64,000 bases of DNA from Rhizobium sp. L51/94 (GCF_019355555.1 NZ_CP072144.1:186001-250000); one strand, 5' to 3'; shown: positions 1 through 9,379, numbered from the stretch's first letter. Notes: generated by a model not told the origin, from the sequence alone. Translations and numbers: made by a program.

Positions 1-165
1 GAGGAACTGCGCGTAGAAAAGGCCAGCCTGAAACAGGCCAGTTGAGATTGCAGGGACGAACGGTGGCGGAGCGCTTGAGGAGAGGCGCCCGCTCATACCG
101 TACGCCCTGATTTGGAGGAGCGGAGCTGTCTTTGAAGGAGGCAGTTCACGACAAGGGGAGAGACA

Positions 166-2250
166 ATGAGCCATTTCCGATCCATCAGCCTGGCAGCGGG
201 TCTGGCGCTTGCGGCGTCCGTCATCGCGATGAACGCCCATGCCGCCGAGCCGACAATTGCGCCGGTCGCGCCGACTTTTCCGGCCGAAGGCAAGATCAAG
301 TATGTCGCGCGCGACTCCATCCTCGAATTCAAGGCGCTGCCCGAATATCACGAGCCGGACTGGGTGACGGAAAAGTTCGTCAAGACGGGCAAGCTGCCGC
401 CCGTCAAGGACCGCCTGCCGAAGGAGCCGATGGTCTACAAGACCGGCAACATGACCGACGGCATCGGCGTCTACGGCGATACGCTGCGCCATGTCATCGG
501 CGGTCGGCCGGAGGGCTGGAACTACGGTGCCGGACAGAGCCAGGGCTGGGGCGGCATCGATATCGGCCTGTCCGAGTGCCTGACCCGCACCGCGCCGCTG
601 TTCCAGGTCGAGGCCAAGGATACCGAGCCGCTGCCGAACCTTGCCAAGAGCTGGGAGTGGTCGCCGGATGGCCATAAGCTGACCATGCACCTGATCGAGG
701 GCGCCAAATGGTCCGATGGCGTCGCTTTCAACGCCGACGACGTGATGTTCTACTGGGACGACGAAGTGGTGGACCCCAACGTCTCGCCGCTGAACGGAGC
801 CACGCCCGAGACCTTCGGAGTAGGCACGACGCTCAAGAAGGTCGATGACTATACCGTCGAGTGGACGTTCAAGGAAGCATTCCCGCGGCAATATCTGTTC
901 GCCATGGCCTACGGCACCTTCTGCCCGGGTCCGTCGCATATCTTGAAGCCGCAGCATCCGAAATACTCGAAGAACACCTACGATCAATTCAAGAATGCCT
1001 TCCCGCCGGAATTCATGAACATGCCTGTGATGGGCGCCTGGGTGCCGGTCGAATACCGCCCTGACGACATCATCGTCATGCGCCGCAATCCCTATTACTG
1101 GAAGGTCGACGAGAAGGGTAACCAGCTGCCCTATCTCAACGAGGCCCACTACAAGCTCTCGACATGGGCGGATCGCGACGTGCAGGCCGTGGCCGGCTCC
1201 GGCGATATCTCCAACCTCGAGCAGCCTGAAAATTTCGTTGCCTCGCTGAAGCGTGCCGCGCAGCCTGACGCACCGGCGCGCCTCGCCTTCGGTCCGCGCC
1301 TGACGGGCTATAATCTCTCCATGAACTTCTCCGCCAACGGCTGGGGACAGCCGGATGCACGCGAGCAGGCCATCCGCGAACTGAACCGCAATCTCGACTT
1401 CCGCAAGGCGGTGACGATGGCGCTCGATCGCAAGGCCATCGGCGAGTCCCTGGTCAAGGGGCCGTTCACGGCGATCTATCCCGGCGGGCTCTCCTCCGGC
1501 ACCAGCTTTTACGACCGCCAGTCCACGGTTTACTACCCTTATGATCTCGCCGCAGCCAAGGCCGAACTCGCCAAGGCCGGGCTGAAGGATACCGATGGCG
1601 ACGGCATCGTCAACTTTCCGGCTGGCACTGCAGGCGGCAAGGATGTCGAGATCGTGCTGCTGGTCAACAACGACTACGGCACCGACAAGAGCCTTGCCGA
1701 GGGCGTGATAGCCCAGATGGAGAAGCTCGGGATCCGCGTGATCCTCAACTCCCAGACGGGCACCAAGCGCGACGACGCCAATTACGCCGGTCGTTTTGAC
1801 TGGATGATCATGCGCAATCACACCGAACTGTCTTCGGTGGTCCAGAACACCGAGCAGCTTGCGCCAATCGGCCCACGGACGAGCTTCCATCACCGGTCGC
1901 CGGAAAGCGGCGAGCTCGACCTGATGCCCTTCGAGCAGCAGCTCGTCGACATCGTCCGCAAGTTCATCACCACCCAGGACAACGATGAGCGCACCAGCCT
2001 GATGAAGCAGTACCAGAAGATCTACACCGAGAACGTCAACACGGTCGGCCTGACCGAGTATCCGGGCGCGCTGATCATCAACAAGCGCTTCTCGAACATC
2101 CCTCAGGGAACGCCGATCTTCATGTTCAACTGGGCCGAGGACGCGATCATCCGCGAGCGCATCTTCGTGGCAGCCGACAAGCAGGGCAAATACGAGCTCT
2201 TCCCGCAACAACTACCGGGCGCGCCGGGCGGCAAGGGGCCGATAGACTAG
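166..2250 (+). CDS. agpA: AgpA-like periplasmic alpha-galactoside-binding protein (ABC family 5 SBP)
   Basis: Secreted 694-residue solute-binding protein of the peptide/nickel family (SBP_bac_5), expected to deliver alpha-galactosides such as melibiose and raffinose to the permeases encoded downstream. Residues 1-27 form a signal peptide ending AHAA. The start is set by GGGGAG just before the ATG. At about 690 residues it is longer than ordinary DppA/OppA proteins, with an extra N-terminal block (about residues 30-120), as in the Sinorhizobium meliloti AgpA type. First gene of an operon of SBP, two permeases, ATPase and GH4 alpha-galactosidase; that last gene is the main argument for the substrate. 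A stem-loop follows the stop. Peptide or another oligosaccharide is a less likely ligand. Confidence 0.85.
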   Translation: MSHFRSISLAAGLALAASVIAMNAHAAEPTIAPVAPTFPAEGKIKYVARDSILEFKALPEYHEPDWVTEKFVKTGKLPPVKDRLPKEPMVYKTGNMTDGIGVYGDTLRHVIGGRPEGWNYGAGQSQGWGGIDIGLSECLTRTAPLFQVEAKDTEPLPNLAKSWEWSPDGHKLTMHLIEGAKWSDGVAFNADDVMFYWDDEVVDPNVSPLNGATPETFGVGTTLKKVDDYTVEWTFKEAFPRQYLFAMAYGTFCPGPSHILKPQHPKYSKNTYDQFKNAFPPEFMNMPVMGAWVPVEYRPDDIIVMRRNPYYWKVDEKGNQLPYLNEAHYKLSTWADRDVQAVAGSGDISNLEQPENFVASLKRAAQPDAPARLAFGPRLTGYNLSMNFSANGWGQPDAREQAIRELNRNLDFRKAVTMALDRKAIGESLVKGPFTAIYPGGLSSGTSFYDRQSTVYYPYDLAAAKAELAKAGLKDTDGDGIVNFPAGTAGGKDVEIVLLVNNDYGTDKSLAEGVIAQMEKLGIRVILNSQTGTKRDDANYAGRFDWMIMRNHTELSSVVQNTEQLAPIGPRTSFHHRSPESGELDLMPFEQQLVDIVRKFITTQDNDERTSLMKQYQKIYTENVNTVGLTEYPGALIINKRFSNIPQGTPIFMFNWAEDAIIRERIFVAADKQGKYELFPQQLPGAPGGKGPID

Positions 2251-2268
2251 CCTCCCAAGGCAGTGAGG

Positions 2269-2298
2269 TATCCGGCCGCAGAGCAAGGCGGCCGGATA
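2269..2298 (+). promoter_or_regulatory. intercistronic stem-loop after the binding-protein gene
   Basis: TATCCGGCCGC and GCGGCCGGATA form a perfect 11-bp stem with an 8-nt loop in the 120-bp gap between the binding-protein gene and the first permease. No T-run follows. Such hairpins often stabilise the upstream binding-protein mRNA or partly terminate transcription, giving more binding protein than permease. The function is inferred from position. Confidence 0.6.
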
Positions 2299-2370
2299 TC
2301 TCTGAAACATGCAGTCCGTTCCACAAACCCGAACTGTCAGACGGCAACAAGAGAAGCGAAAAATCCCATG

Positions 2371-3378
2371 TTGCGATTTCTAATGGTCCGCATCGCCTCG
2401 GCGATACCGATCCTGTTCATCCTCAGCCTGGTGACCTTCACGATCATCCAGGCGCCGCCGGGCGACTACGCCGACTACATCCGCTCGCAGGCTATGAACC
2501 AGGGCGGCGCATCCTTCGCGCAGGCCGATGCGCAGGCGCAGGCCTATCGCACGGAGCACGGCCTCGATAAATCGCTGCCGGTGCAATACCTGAACTGGAT
2601 CGGCGGCATCGTCACGCGCGGCGATTTCGGCTACAGCATGTATTACAACAAGCCGGTGGCCGATGTGGTCGGCGAGCGTCTTCCGAGAACGCTGATACTG
2701 GCGCTTGTCTGTCATATCCTCGCGTCGATCCTCGGCATTTCTTTCGGCATCATCGCCGCCACCCGCCAGTATAGCTGGATCGACAGCGTGCTCTCGGCGG
2801 TCGCCTTCCTCGGCATGACGGTGCCGCGCTTCCTGATGGCGCTGATCATCGTCTATCTCCTGGTCTTCCAGCTCAATGTCGCGGAAATCGGCAGCTTCTA
2901 TTCGCCGCAATATGGCGGCGCACCGTGGTCATTCGCCAAACTCGGAGACCTCATCCATCACGTCTGGCCGGTTGTCGCCATCGCCACTTTCGGCGGTCTT
3001 GCGTACAACATGCGCATCATGCGCGGTAATCTGCTGGATACGCTGAATGCCCAGTATGTCGAGACTGCACGCGCGAAGGGATTGAGCGGCGCTGCCGTCG
3101 TCATGCGCCACGCAGTGCCGAATGCACTGCATCCGCTGGTCATGTATCAGGGCGTCGTGCTGCCTTATATGCTCACCGGCGAAATCGAGACGGCGATTAT
3201 CTTCGCGCTCCCGACCGTCGGCCCGGCCATTGTCGGGTCTATGGCCGTCGGCGACGTCTATGTCACGGCGACCTTCATGATGGTGCTGTCAGCCACCCTA
3301 ATCGTCGGCAACATCATCGCCGACCTGCTGCTGGCCCTGCTCGATCCCCGCGTCCGCCAACAGGGAGGAGCTTTCTGA
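2371..3378 (+). CDS. ABC transporter permease (DppB/OppB type), alpha-galactoside importer
   Basis: Inner-membrane permease of 335 residues in the BPD_transp_1 family. It begins MLRFLMVRIASAIPIL, the usual N-terminal helix of DppB-type subunits, then has a periplasmic loop and a bundle of about five helices. The EAA-like coupling loop (ETARAKGLSGAAVVMRHAVPNAL) is near residue 230. The ATG at 2371 is chosen over an in-frame start at 2263 because it gives this canonical N-terminus. Its stop overlaps the next start by one base (TGATG). It pairs with the following permease and the double ATPase to import alpha-galactosides. Confidence 0.88.
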   Translation: MRFLMVRIASAIPILFILSLVTFTIIQAPPGDYADYIRSQAMNQGGASFAQADAQAQAYRTEHGLDKSLPVQYLNWIGGIVTRGDFGYSMYYNKPVADVVGERLPRTLILALVCHILASILGISFGIIAATRQYSWIDSVLSAVAFLGMTVPRFLMALIIVYLLVFQLNVAEIGSFYSPQYGGAPWSFAKLGDLIHHVWPVVAIATFGGLAYNMRIMRGNLLDTLNAQYVETARAKGLSGAAVVMRHAVPNALHPLVMYQGVVLPYMLTGEIETAIIFALPTVGPAIVGSMAVGDVYVTATFMMVLSATLIVGNIIADLLLALLDPRVRQQGGAF

Positions 3379-4523
3379 TGGGTGCCTTCATCAAAACGGA
3401 CTTGCCCCAGCCAGTCGTCGAGCCTCAGGTCGAGAAGGTCAAGTTGAGAGGCGGCAACGAGAGTTACCCGGCCCTCGTCTGGCGCCGGCTGAAGCGCTCG
3501 TGGACAGGCATGGGCGGGTTGATCCTGGTTGCACTGCTGCTGCTGATGTCGATCTTTGCCGAATTCGTGGCGCCGATGGATCCGAAGGCCACCGACAGCG
3601 GCTTCGCACCGCCGCAGATCATCAGCTTCCACGATAAGGATGGCGGCCTTGTGCTCCAGCCACGCGTTTACGCGCTGGCTGAAACCGATGCCCTCGATCC
3701 TGTCACGTTCCAGCCCGTCGTCGGTCCGGACTACAGCAATCCGCGACTGATCGGCCTGTTCGTCAAGGGCGACAGGTACGACCTGTTCGGCCTGATCCCC
3801 GGCAACCGCCATCTGTTCGGCTCGACGGACGGCCAGGCGGTACATTTCCTAGGCACCGACAAGTTCGGCCGCGACGTGCTGTCGCGCGCCATCTACGGAT
3901 CGCGCGTGTCGCTGATGATCGCGCTGACCGTCGTGTTCATCGTCACCGTCGTCGGCACGACTGTTGGCATGGTGTCCGGCTATTTCGGCGGCACGTTCGA
4001 TGCCTGGATGCAGCGCTTCGTCGACCTCGTACTGGCCTTTCCGCAATTGCCGCTCTACCTGGCGCTGACGTCGCTGATCCCCGTCACCGCGCCGACCAAT
4101 GTCTTCCTCGCCTTCGTCATCTTCGTCATGTCGGCACTCGGCTGGGCGCAGATGTCGCGCGAGGTGCGCGGCAAGACGCTGGCGCTCGCCCGCATCGACT
4201 ATGTCCGGGCGGCAATGGCCGTCGGCGCCACCGACCGGCGCATCATCATGCAGCACATTTTTCCCAACGTCATGAGCCATGTCATCGTCTCCGTGACGCT
4301 CGCCATCCCGAGCGTCGTGCTGCTCGAATCCTTCCTTGGCTTCCTCGGTTTCGCCGTCAAGCCGCCGCTGATCTCCTGGGGCCTGATGCTGCAGGATACC
4401 TCGACCTATTCGGTCATTGGCTCCTATCCCTGGATCCTCACCCCCGTCGCCTTCGTGCTCGTCACCGTCTTTGCGTTCAATGCGCTCGGCGACGGTCTGC
4501 GCGATGCTGTCGATCCCTACTGA
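3378..4523 (+). CDS. ABC transporter permease (DppC/OppC type), alpha-galactoside importer
   Basis: Second inner-membrane permease, 381 residues. After a cytoplasmic N-terminus and one helix (about residues 50-72) there is a large periplasmic insert, then LGTDKFGRDVLSRAIYGSRVSL, the typical DppC motif, and five helices with the EAA loop (DYVRAAMAVGATDRRIIMQHIFPN). It is longer than standard DppC (about 300) because of the insert at about residues 70-150, as in AgpA-linked permeases. Translationally coupled to the preceding permease by a one-base overlap and 13 bp before the ATPase gene. Confidence 0.88.
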   Translation: MGAFIKTDLPQPVVEPQVEKVKLRGGNESYPALVWRRLKRSWTGMGGLILVALLLLMSIFAEFVAPMDPKATDSGFAPPQIISFHDKDGGLVLQPRVYALAETDALDPVTFQPVVGPDYSNPRLIGLFVKGDRYDLFGLIPGNRHLFGSTDGQAVHFLGTDKFGRDVLSRAIYGSRVSLMIALTVVFIVTVVGTTVGMVSGYFGGTFDAWMQRFVDLVLAFPQLPLYLALTSLIPVTAPTNVFLAFVIFVMSALGWAQMSREVRGKTLALARIDYVRAAMAVGATDRRIIMQHIFPNVMSHVIVSVTLAIPSVVLLESFLGFLGFAVKPPLISWGLMLQDTSTYSVIGSYPWILTPVAFVLVTVFAFNALGDGLRDAVDPY

Positions 4524-4536
4524 AGGAAGACGCACC

Positions 4537-6204
4537 ATGGCTCTTTCCGTCGTCGAAAATTTCGCTCCCGTGCTGCGGCTCGATCATCCAAGCCGAACGA
4601 CAGCGCCGATCATCGATGCCCGCAATGTCGCGGTCAACTTCAAGGTCGAGGACGGTATAGTCGAGGCTGTGAAGGATATCTCCTTTCAACTCTACCGCGG
4701 CGAGACCATTGCGATCGTCGGCGAATCCGGGTCCGGCAAGTCCGTCACCGCCCGCACCGTCATGGGCCTGCTCACCAAGCGTGCCATCGTCGCACCGCAG
4801 TCGACCGTCGCCTATGACGGGCGCAACGTGCTGAAATTCTCCGAGCGCGAACGCCGCAAGCTGCGCGGCGACAGGATCTCGATGATCTTCCAGGAGCCGA
4901 TGAGTTCACTGAACCCGATCTACACCATCGGCAGCCAGATCGTCGAAGCCATCCGCGTCCATCGCCGCGTCAGCCGGCAGGACGCCTACAAGCGGGCGCT
5001 TGAACTACTGGAAAAGGTACAGATTCCAGACCCGAAGGCCCGGCTCAACCAGTATCCGCATCAACTTTCGGGCGGCCAGCGGCAGCGGGTGATGATCGCG
5101 ATGGCGCTTGCTAACGATCCGGACGTGCTGATCGCCGACGAGCCGACGACGGCGCTTGACGTCACGGTGCAGGCGCAGATCCTCAACCTGATCCGCGACC
5201 TGCAGAAGCAACTCGGCATGGCGGTGATCCTGATCACCCACGACCTGACAGTGGTCAAACAGTTTTCCGACTACGTCTACGTGATGCAGCTTGGCGAAAT
5301 GCGCGAGCACAACACGACGGCGCAGCTGTTCGCCAATCCGCAGCACCCGTACACCCGCCATCTGCTCGGCTCCGAGCCAAAGGGGCACGCCAAGCCGCTG
5401 CCGGAAGGTTGCGAGCCGATCCTCGAAGCCAAGTCCGTGCGCGTTTCCTTCATGTTGAAGCACGGCACCTTCTTCAAGCCGGAAATGCGCGAGCTGGTCG
5501 CCGTCGGCGGCCTCGACCTCGAATTGCGCCGGCATGAAACGCTCGGCATCGTCGGCGAATCCGGCTCCGGCAAGACCACGTTCGGGCAAGCGCTGCTGCG
5601 GCTGATCAATGCCGATAGCGGCGAGATCTATTTCGACCGCCAGCCGATCCACGATCATTCGCGCAACGACATGCGGCCCCTGCGCTCACGCATGCAGATC
5701 GTCTTCCAGGATCCGTTTTCATCGCTCAATCCGCGCATGCCGGTCGGGCAGATCATCGAGGAAGGGCTGATCGTCAACAACATCGGCGCCAACAAGGCGG
5801 AACGGCTGGCACGGGTGAAGGAGGCACTGGTATCGGCCGGCATGCCGTCCAACATACTGTCGCGCTTCCCGCATGAATTTTCCGGTGGCCAGCGCCAGCG
5901 CATCGCAATCGCGCGGGCCATCGCTCTCGAGCCGGAATTCATCCTGCTCGACGAACCGACATCGGCGCTGGACCTTTCCGTCCAGGCCCAGATCATCGAC
6001 CTGCTGCGCAAGCTGCAGGACGAGCGCGGCCTCAGCTATCTCTTTATTTCGCACGATCTGAAAGTCGTGCGCGCTCTTTGCCACCGCGTGATCGTCATGC
6101 AGAATGGCAATATCGTCGAGCAGGGCCCCGTCGAAGACGTCCTCTCCCACCCCAAGACCGCCTACACCGAACGGCTCGTCAAAGCCGCATTCGAGGTAGC
6201 TTGA
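4537..6204 (+). CDS. ABC transporter ATP-binding protein with two fused ATPase domains
   Basis: Cytoplasmic 555-residue protein with two complete NBDs (DppD and DppF fused), energising the alpha-galactoside importer. NBD1 has Walker A GESGSGKS, signature LSGGQRQR and Walker B VLIADEPTTALD. NBD2 has GESGSGKT, FSGGQRQR and FILLDEPTSALD. Each is followed by the oligopeptide/dipeptide transporter C-terminal extension (HPYTRHLL in the first). The ATG at 4537 follows AAGGAAGA. The alpha-galactosidase gene starts 24 bp after the stop. Confidence 0.9.
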   Translation: MALSVVENFAPVLRLDHPSRTTAPIIDARNVAVNFKVEDGIVEAVKDISFQLYRGETIAIVGESGSGKSVTARTVMGLLTKRAIVAPQSTVAYDGRNVLKFSERERRKLRGDRISMIFQEPMSSLNPIYTIGSQIVEAIRVHRRVSRQDAYKRALELLEKVQIPDPKARLNQYPHQLSGGQRQRVMIAMALANDPDVLIADEPTTALDVTVQAQILNLIRDLQKQLGMAVILITHDLTVVKQFSDYVYVMQLGEMREHNTTAQLFANPQHPYTRHLLGSEPKGHAKPLPEGCEPILEAKSVRVSFMLKHGTFFKPEMRELVAVGGLDLELRRHETLGIVGESGSGKTTFGQALLRLINADSGEIYFDRQPIHDHSRNDMRPLRSRMQIVFQDPFSSLNPRMPVGQIIEEGLIVNNIGANKAERLARVKEALVSAGMPSNILSRFPHEFSGGQRQRIAIARAIALEPEFILLDEPTSALDLSVQAQIIDLLRKLQDERGLSYLFISHDLKVVRALCHRVIVMQNGNIVEQGPVEDVLSHPKTAYTERLVKAAFEVA

Positions 6205-6227
6205 ACATTTTTTGTCCGGAGGCTTAC

Positions 6228-7598
6228 ATGGCAAACAACCCCAAAATCACTTTCATCGGCGCCGGTTCAACCGTCTTCATGAAGAATATCATCGGCGACG
6301 TGCTGCAGCGTCCCGCCCTGTCAGGCGCCAGGATCGCGCTGATGGATCTCAATCCACAGCGTCTCGAAGAGAGCGCCATCGTTGCCCGCAAGCTGGCGTC
6401 GACACTAGGCGCCTCGGCCACGGTCGAAACCTTTACCGATCAACGCCGGGCGCTGGACAAGGCGGCTTTCGTGGTCGTCGCCTTCCAGATCGGCGGCTAC
6501 GAGCCCTGCACTGTCACCGACTTCGAGGTGCCGAAGAAATACGGCCTGCGCCAGACCATTGCCGACACGCTCGGCGTTGGCGGCATCATGCGCGGCCTGC
6601 GCACCGTCCCCCATCTGTGGAAGATCTGCGAGGACATGCTGGCCGTCTGCCCGGACGCGATCCTGCTGCAATACGTCAACCCGATGGCGATCAACACCTG
6701 GGCAATTTCCGAGAAATACCCGACCATCAAGCAGGTCGGCCTCTGCCATTCCGTACAGGGCACGGCAATGGAACTCGCCGAGGATCTCGAGATTCCCTAC
6801 GAGGAAATCCGCTATCGCTCGGCCGGCATCAACCACATGGCCTTCTTCCTGAAGTTCGAGCATCGCCAGCCGGATGGCTCCTACCGCGATCTCTATCCGG
6901 ACCTGCTGCGCGGCTACCGCGAAGGCCGGGCGCCGAAGCCGACATGGAACCCGCGCTGCCCTAACAAGGTGCGCTACGAGATGCTGACGCGGCTCGGCTA
7001 CTTCGTCACCGAGAGTTCGGAGCATTTCGCGGAGTACACCCCCTACTTCATCAAGGAAGGCCGCGAAGACCTGATCGAGAAGTTCGGCATTCCGCTCGAT
7101 GAATACCCGAAACGCTGCATCGAGCAGATCGCCAAGTGGCAAAGCCAGGCGGATACATACCGGAGCGCCGACAAGATCGAAGTCGCGCAGTCGAAGGAAT
7201 ACGCCTCGTCGATCATCAACTCGGTCTGGACCGGCGAACCCTCGGTGATCTACGGCAACGTCCGCAACAACGGCTGCATCACCTCGCTGCCGACCAATTG
7301 CGCCGCCGAGGTCCCTTGCCTGGTCGATGCGTCGGGGATCCAGCCCACCTACATCGGCGCCCTGCCGCCACAGCTGACGGCCCTGATGCGCACCAACATC
7401 AACGTGCAGGAACTCACGGTCCAGGCGCTGATGACGGAGAACCGCGAGCACATATACCATGCCGCCATGATGGACCCGCACACAGCCGCCGAACTCGATC
7501 TCGACCAGATCTGGTCGCTGGTCGATGACCTGCTGGCAGCCCACGGCGAATGGCTGCCGGAATGGGCCCGCACCAAAAAAGCCGCACAGGCGGCCTGA
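6228..7598 (+). CDS. melA: GH4 alpha-galactosidase (MelA/AgaL type)
   Basis: Cytoplasmic 456-residue glycoside hydrolase family 4 enzyme, expected to hydrolyse imported melibiose or raffinose to galactose by the NAD- and Mn-dependent redox-assisted mechanism. The Rossmann motif KITFIGAGSTVF is at the N-terminus. The metal ligands of the family are present as the Cys of GLCHSVQG (near 175) and the His of GINHMAF (near 204). The ATG at 6228 follows TCCGGAGG. Last gene of the importer operon; a hairpin follows. GH4 also contains 6-phospho-glucosidases and glucuronidases, but CHSVQG and the AgpA context favour alpha-galactosidase. Confidence 0.88.
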   Translation: MANNPKITFIGAGSTVFMKNIIGDVLQRPALSGARIALMDLNPQRLEESAIVARKLASTLGASATVETFTDQRRALDKAAFVVVAFQIGGYEPCTVTDFEVPKKYGLRQTIADTLGVGGIMRGLRTVPHLWKICEDMLAVCPDAILLQYVNPMAINTWAISEKYPTIKQVGLCHSVQGTAMELAEDLEIPYEEIRYRSAGINHMAFFLKFEHRQPDGSYRDLYPDLLRGYREGRAPKPTWNPRCPNKVRYEMLTRLGYFVTESSEHFAEYTPYFIKEGREDLIEKFGIPLDEYPKRCIEQIAKWQSQADTYRSADKIEVAQSKEYASSIINSVWTGEPSVIYGNVRNNGCITSLPTNCAAEVPCLVDASGIQPTYIGALPPQLTALMRTNINVQELTVQALMTENREHIYHAAMMDPHTAAELDLDQIWSLVDDLLAAHGEWLPEWARTKKAAQAA

Positions 7599-7623
7599 TC
7601 TACCGCTCTCCTCCCCGAAGAAT

Positions 7624-7650
7624 GGGCGTCGCAGCTATGCTGCGGCGCCC
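7624..7650. terminator. stem-loop between convergent melA and nrsF genes
   Basis: GGGCGTCGCAG and CTGCGGCGCCC pair over 11 bp (one G-T) around a 5-nt loop in the 63-bp gap between convergent genes. No clear T-run on either strand, so termination efficiency is uncertain. Confidence 0.55.
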
Positions 7651-7661
7651 ACCTGGTAATT

Positions 7662-8303
7662 TCACCACCGGAGCAAGCGGTTGCCGAGCAGTGCGCCGAT
7701 GCCGGTGACGAGGGTGACGGCCATCATGTACCAGGATGCGACGAACAGAGGGCTGTCGTCGGGGCAGTGCCAGGCATAGATGGCAGCCGCGATACCGCCA
7801 GCCGCAAGGCCGGCGACAGCGCCCGCCAGCCGCGGACTTTCCGGCGCTCCATGGCGGAGGGCGAGCATGAAGCCCGCGAGCGGCACCAGCGACAATACCG
7901 GGATGAATATGAGGCAGAATGCGGCGTGTTGACCCATCATGCTGGATTTCCACACGACCTCGGGAACGACCATCAGTTCGCTGGCGACTGCCACGACCAA
8001 CGCCGCAAGCGGCAGCAACAACCAGCGCGAGATCGTCAGCGATGCACCGGGGCGGCCGATCCGAAAGACGAGGACGCAGGCGATAATTGCCAATGTCAGT
8101 GTCAAGAGCAGCTTGAAAGCGACACGCACCGTATCGATCGCATCCGCCATATCGGCACGCATGCCGATGGTCGACAGTAGCAGGACGGCGGATCCAACGA
8201 TGCCGATCGCCAACGCCAGCGCCAGTCTGCGGCCGAGCCGTACACGGACCGGGGCGTCTTCCGCCAGGAGGCTGATCAGGTCATTCGTCTTCACGCGTTT
8301 CAC
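7662..8303 (-). CDS. nrsF: NrsF-family (DUF1109) membrane anti-sigma factor
   Basis: Inner-membrane protein of 213 residues with about six predicted helices after a cytoplasmic N-terminus (MKRVKTNDLISLLAED). Length and layout match the DUF1109/NrsF family, membrane anti-sigma factors that hold SigF-type ECF factors inactive until stress. In Caulobacter the pair responds to oxidants and metals such as copper or chromate. Its start lies inside the end of the sigma gene (23-bp overlap), so the two are translationally coupled. Cysteines proposed as the sensing element in Caulobacter NrsF cannot be matched with certainty here. Confidence 0.88.
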   Translation of the reverse strand: MKRVKTNDLISLLAEDAPVRVRLGRRLALALAIGIVGSAVLLLSTIGMRADMADAIDTVRVAFKLLLTLTLAIIACVLVFRIGRPGASLTISRWLLLPLAALVVAVASELMVVPEVVWKSSMMGQHAAFCLIFIPVLSLVPLAGFMLALRHGAPESPRLAGAVAGLAAGGIAAAIYAWHCPDDSPLFVASWYMMAVTLVTGIGALLGNRLLRW

Positions 8304-8847
8304 TCCGATAGAACAGGGCCAGGGACTTCAAGGCCCGATGCAGCGCAACGCGCACCGCACCTTCCGTCATTTTAAGCCTTGCGGCCGTTTCGCCGATGCT
8401 CGTTCCCTGCAGGGAGATAGAGCGGACTATGTCGCGCTGCGGATCCTTCAGATGCTGCAGAATCCGTTCCGCGTCGAGCCGGTCGAACCCATCGCTCGAC
8501 GGCTCGGCTTCGAGCGTTTCGATGACGTCCTCGATCGGCACGTTGACCCTGCGGCCCCTTCGCCTAAGGCTGTCGATCAGCTTGTTGCGGACGATGACCG
8601 ACAGCCATGGACCGATGGGGCGGGCAGGGTCCCAGGTTCCCCGCTTCAGGTGCACAGCAAGAAGCACTTCCTGAACGACATCTTCCGCTTCGCTCGGCGG
8701 CGCGCCAAGCTGCTCGCAGCGTCTTCTCGCCATGGCTCGCAGATAAGGTGTCACTGCCGTCAGAAATCGGGTGTAGGCCTGCGTGTCGCCTTCGATGGCG
8801 CTGCGCATCCACTCCGCCCATTGCTCTTCGCGCGCTGAATAATTCAA
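8281..8847 (-). CDS. sigF: ECF sigma factor, SigF-like, partner of NrsF
   Basis: RNA polymerase sigma factor of 188 residues with sigma-2 (about 25-95, including EAEDVVQEVLLAVH) and sigma-4 (about 125-180, with SIGETAARLKMTEGAVRVALHRAL). Expected to drive its own operon and the divergent bufferin operon, since both upstream regions contain the identical GTAACAA-N12-CGCCGTAG element. The anti-sigma gene follows with a 23-bp overlap. The symbol is by analogy with Caulobacter SigF-NrsF. Confidence 0.87.
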   Translation of the reverse strand: MNYSAREEQWAEWMRSAIEGDTQAYTRFLTAVTPYLRAMARRRCEQLGAPPSEAEDVVQEVLLAVHLKRGTWDPARPIGPWLSVIVRNKLIDSLRRRGRRVNVPIEDVIETLEAEPSSDGFDRLDAERILQHLKDPQRDIVRSISLQGTSIGETAARLKMTEGAVRVALHRALKSLALFYRSETREDE

Positions 8848-8860
8848 CCCACATCATCCC

Positions 8861-8887
8861 CTACGGCGAGACGCACAATCTTGTTAC
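8861..8887 (-). promoter_or_regulatory. ECF-type promoter of sigF-nrsF
   Basis: On the minus strand GTAACAA (8887-8881) and CGCCGTAG (8868-8861) are separated by 12 bases, ending 13 bp before the sigF ATG. The same two blocks with the same spacing lie before the first bufferin gene. GTAAC-type -35 elements are known for SigF-class ECF factors, so this is probably autoregulation. Confidence 0.72.
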
Positions 8888-8996
8888 CGATGCTGCTACA
8901 ATCTTTTGCACTCTGCCAATATCCTTGCAGGCAAGCCTTGTCCCGCGCATTCGCCAGGACGGCAAGGGCCGTTTGCAAAAAGATTTCGAACGGCCT

Positions 8997-9023
8997 GTAA
9001 CAACCCTCGGGTCGTCGCCGTAG
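8997..9023 (+). promoter_or_regulatory. ECF-type promoter of the bufferin operon
   Basis: GTAACAA (8997-9003), 12 bases, then CGCCGTAG (9016-9023), identical in both blocks and spacing to the element before sigF on the other strand. It ends 45 bp before the first precursor ATG. Confidence 0.72.
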
Positions 9024-9068
9024 TCCCTGTTGCGAGCCAATCACGGCTCATCGACGGGAGACAAAATT

Positions 9069-9338
9069 ATGAAGAACAGCATCGCTACACTGGCACTGGC
9101 CGGCTCGCTGGCATCGGCACTCGCAACCATTACCGCCCCTGCAGCCTTCGCCGCCGACACCAAGGAAAAGTGCTACGGCGTCGCCATGAAAGGCCAGAAC
9201 GACTGCGCTGCCGGCAAGCACGATTGCGCCGGCAAGTCGACGATGAGCTACGACAAGGCATCCTTCAAGCTCGTACCGACCGGCACCTGCGTTTCGATGA
9301 AGACGCCGCATGGCCATGGCATGCTGAAGCCGGTCTGA
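9069..9338 (+). CDS. bufA: BufA1-family (DUF2282) bufferin-type RiPP precursor, copy 1
   Basis: Precursor of 89 residues with a Sec signal peptide (to about residue 28, ending AAFA) and a mature part with four cysteines in the contexts KCYG, NDCA, DCAG and GTC, the DUF2282 pattern. Bufferins are periplasmic metal-sequestering RiPPs; in studied cases an MNIO enzyme with a partner converts cysteines to thiooxazoles and the product binds copper. The MNIO (bufB) and partner (bufC) genes follow in the same operon. The start is placed after GGGAGAC. A paralogue of the same design follows 41 bp downstream. Confidence 0.88.
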   Translation: MKNSIATLALAGSLASALATITAPAAFAADTKEKCYGVAMKGQNDCAAGKHDCAGKSTMSYDKASFKLVPTGTCVSMKTPHGHGMLKPV

Positions 9339-9379
9339 GCCGAAACGCCCGCACAGCGATCCATTCATCGGAGTTTGAT

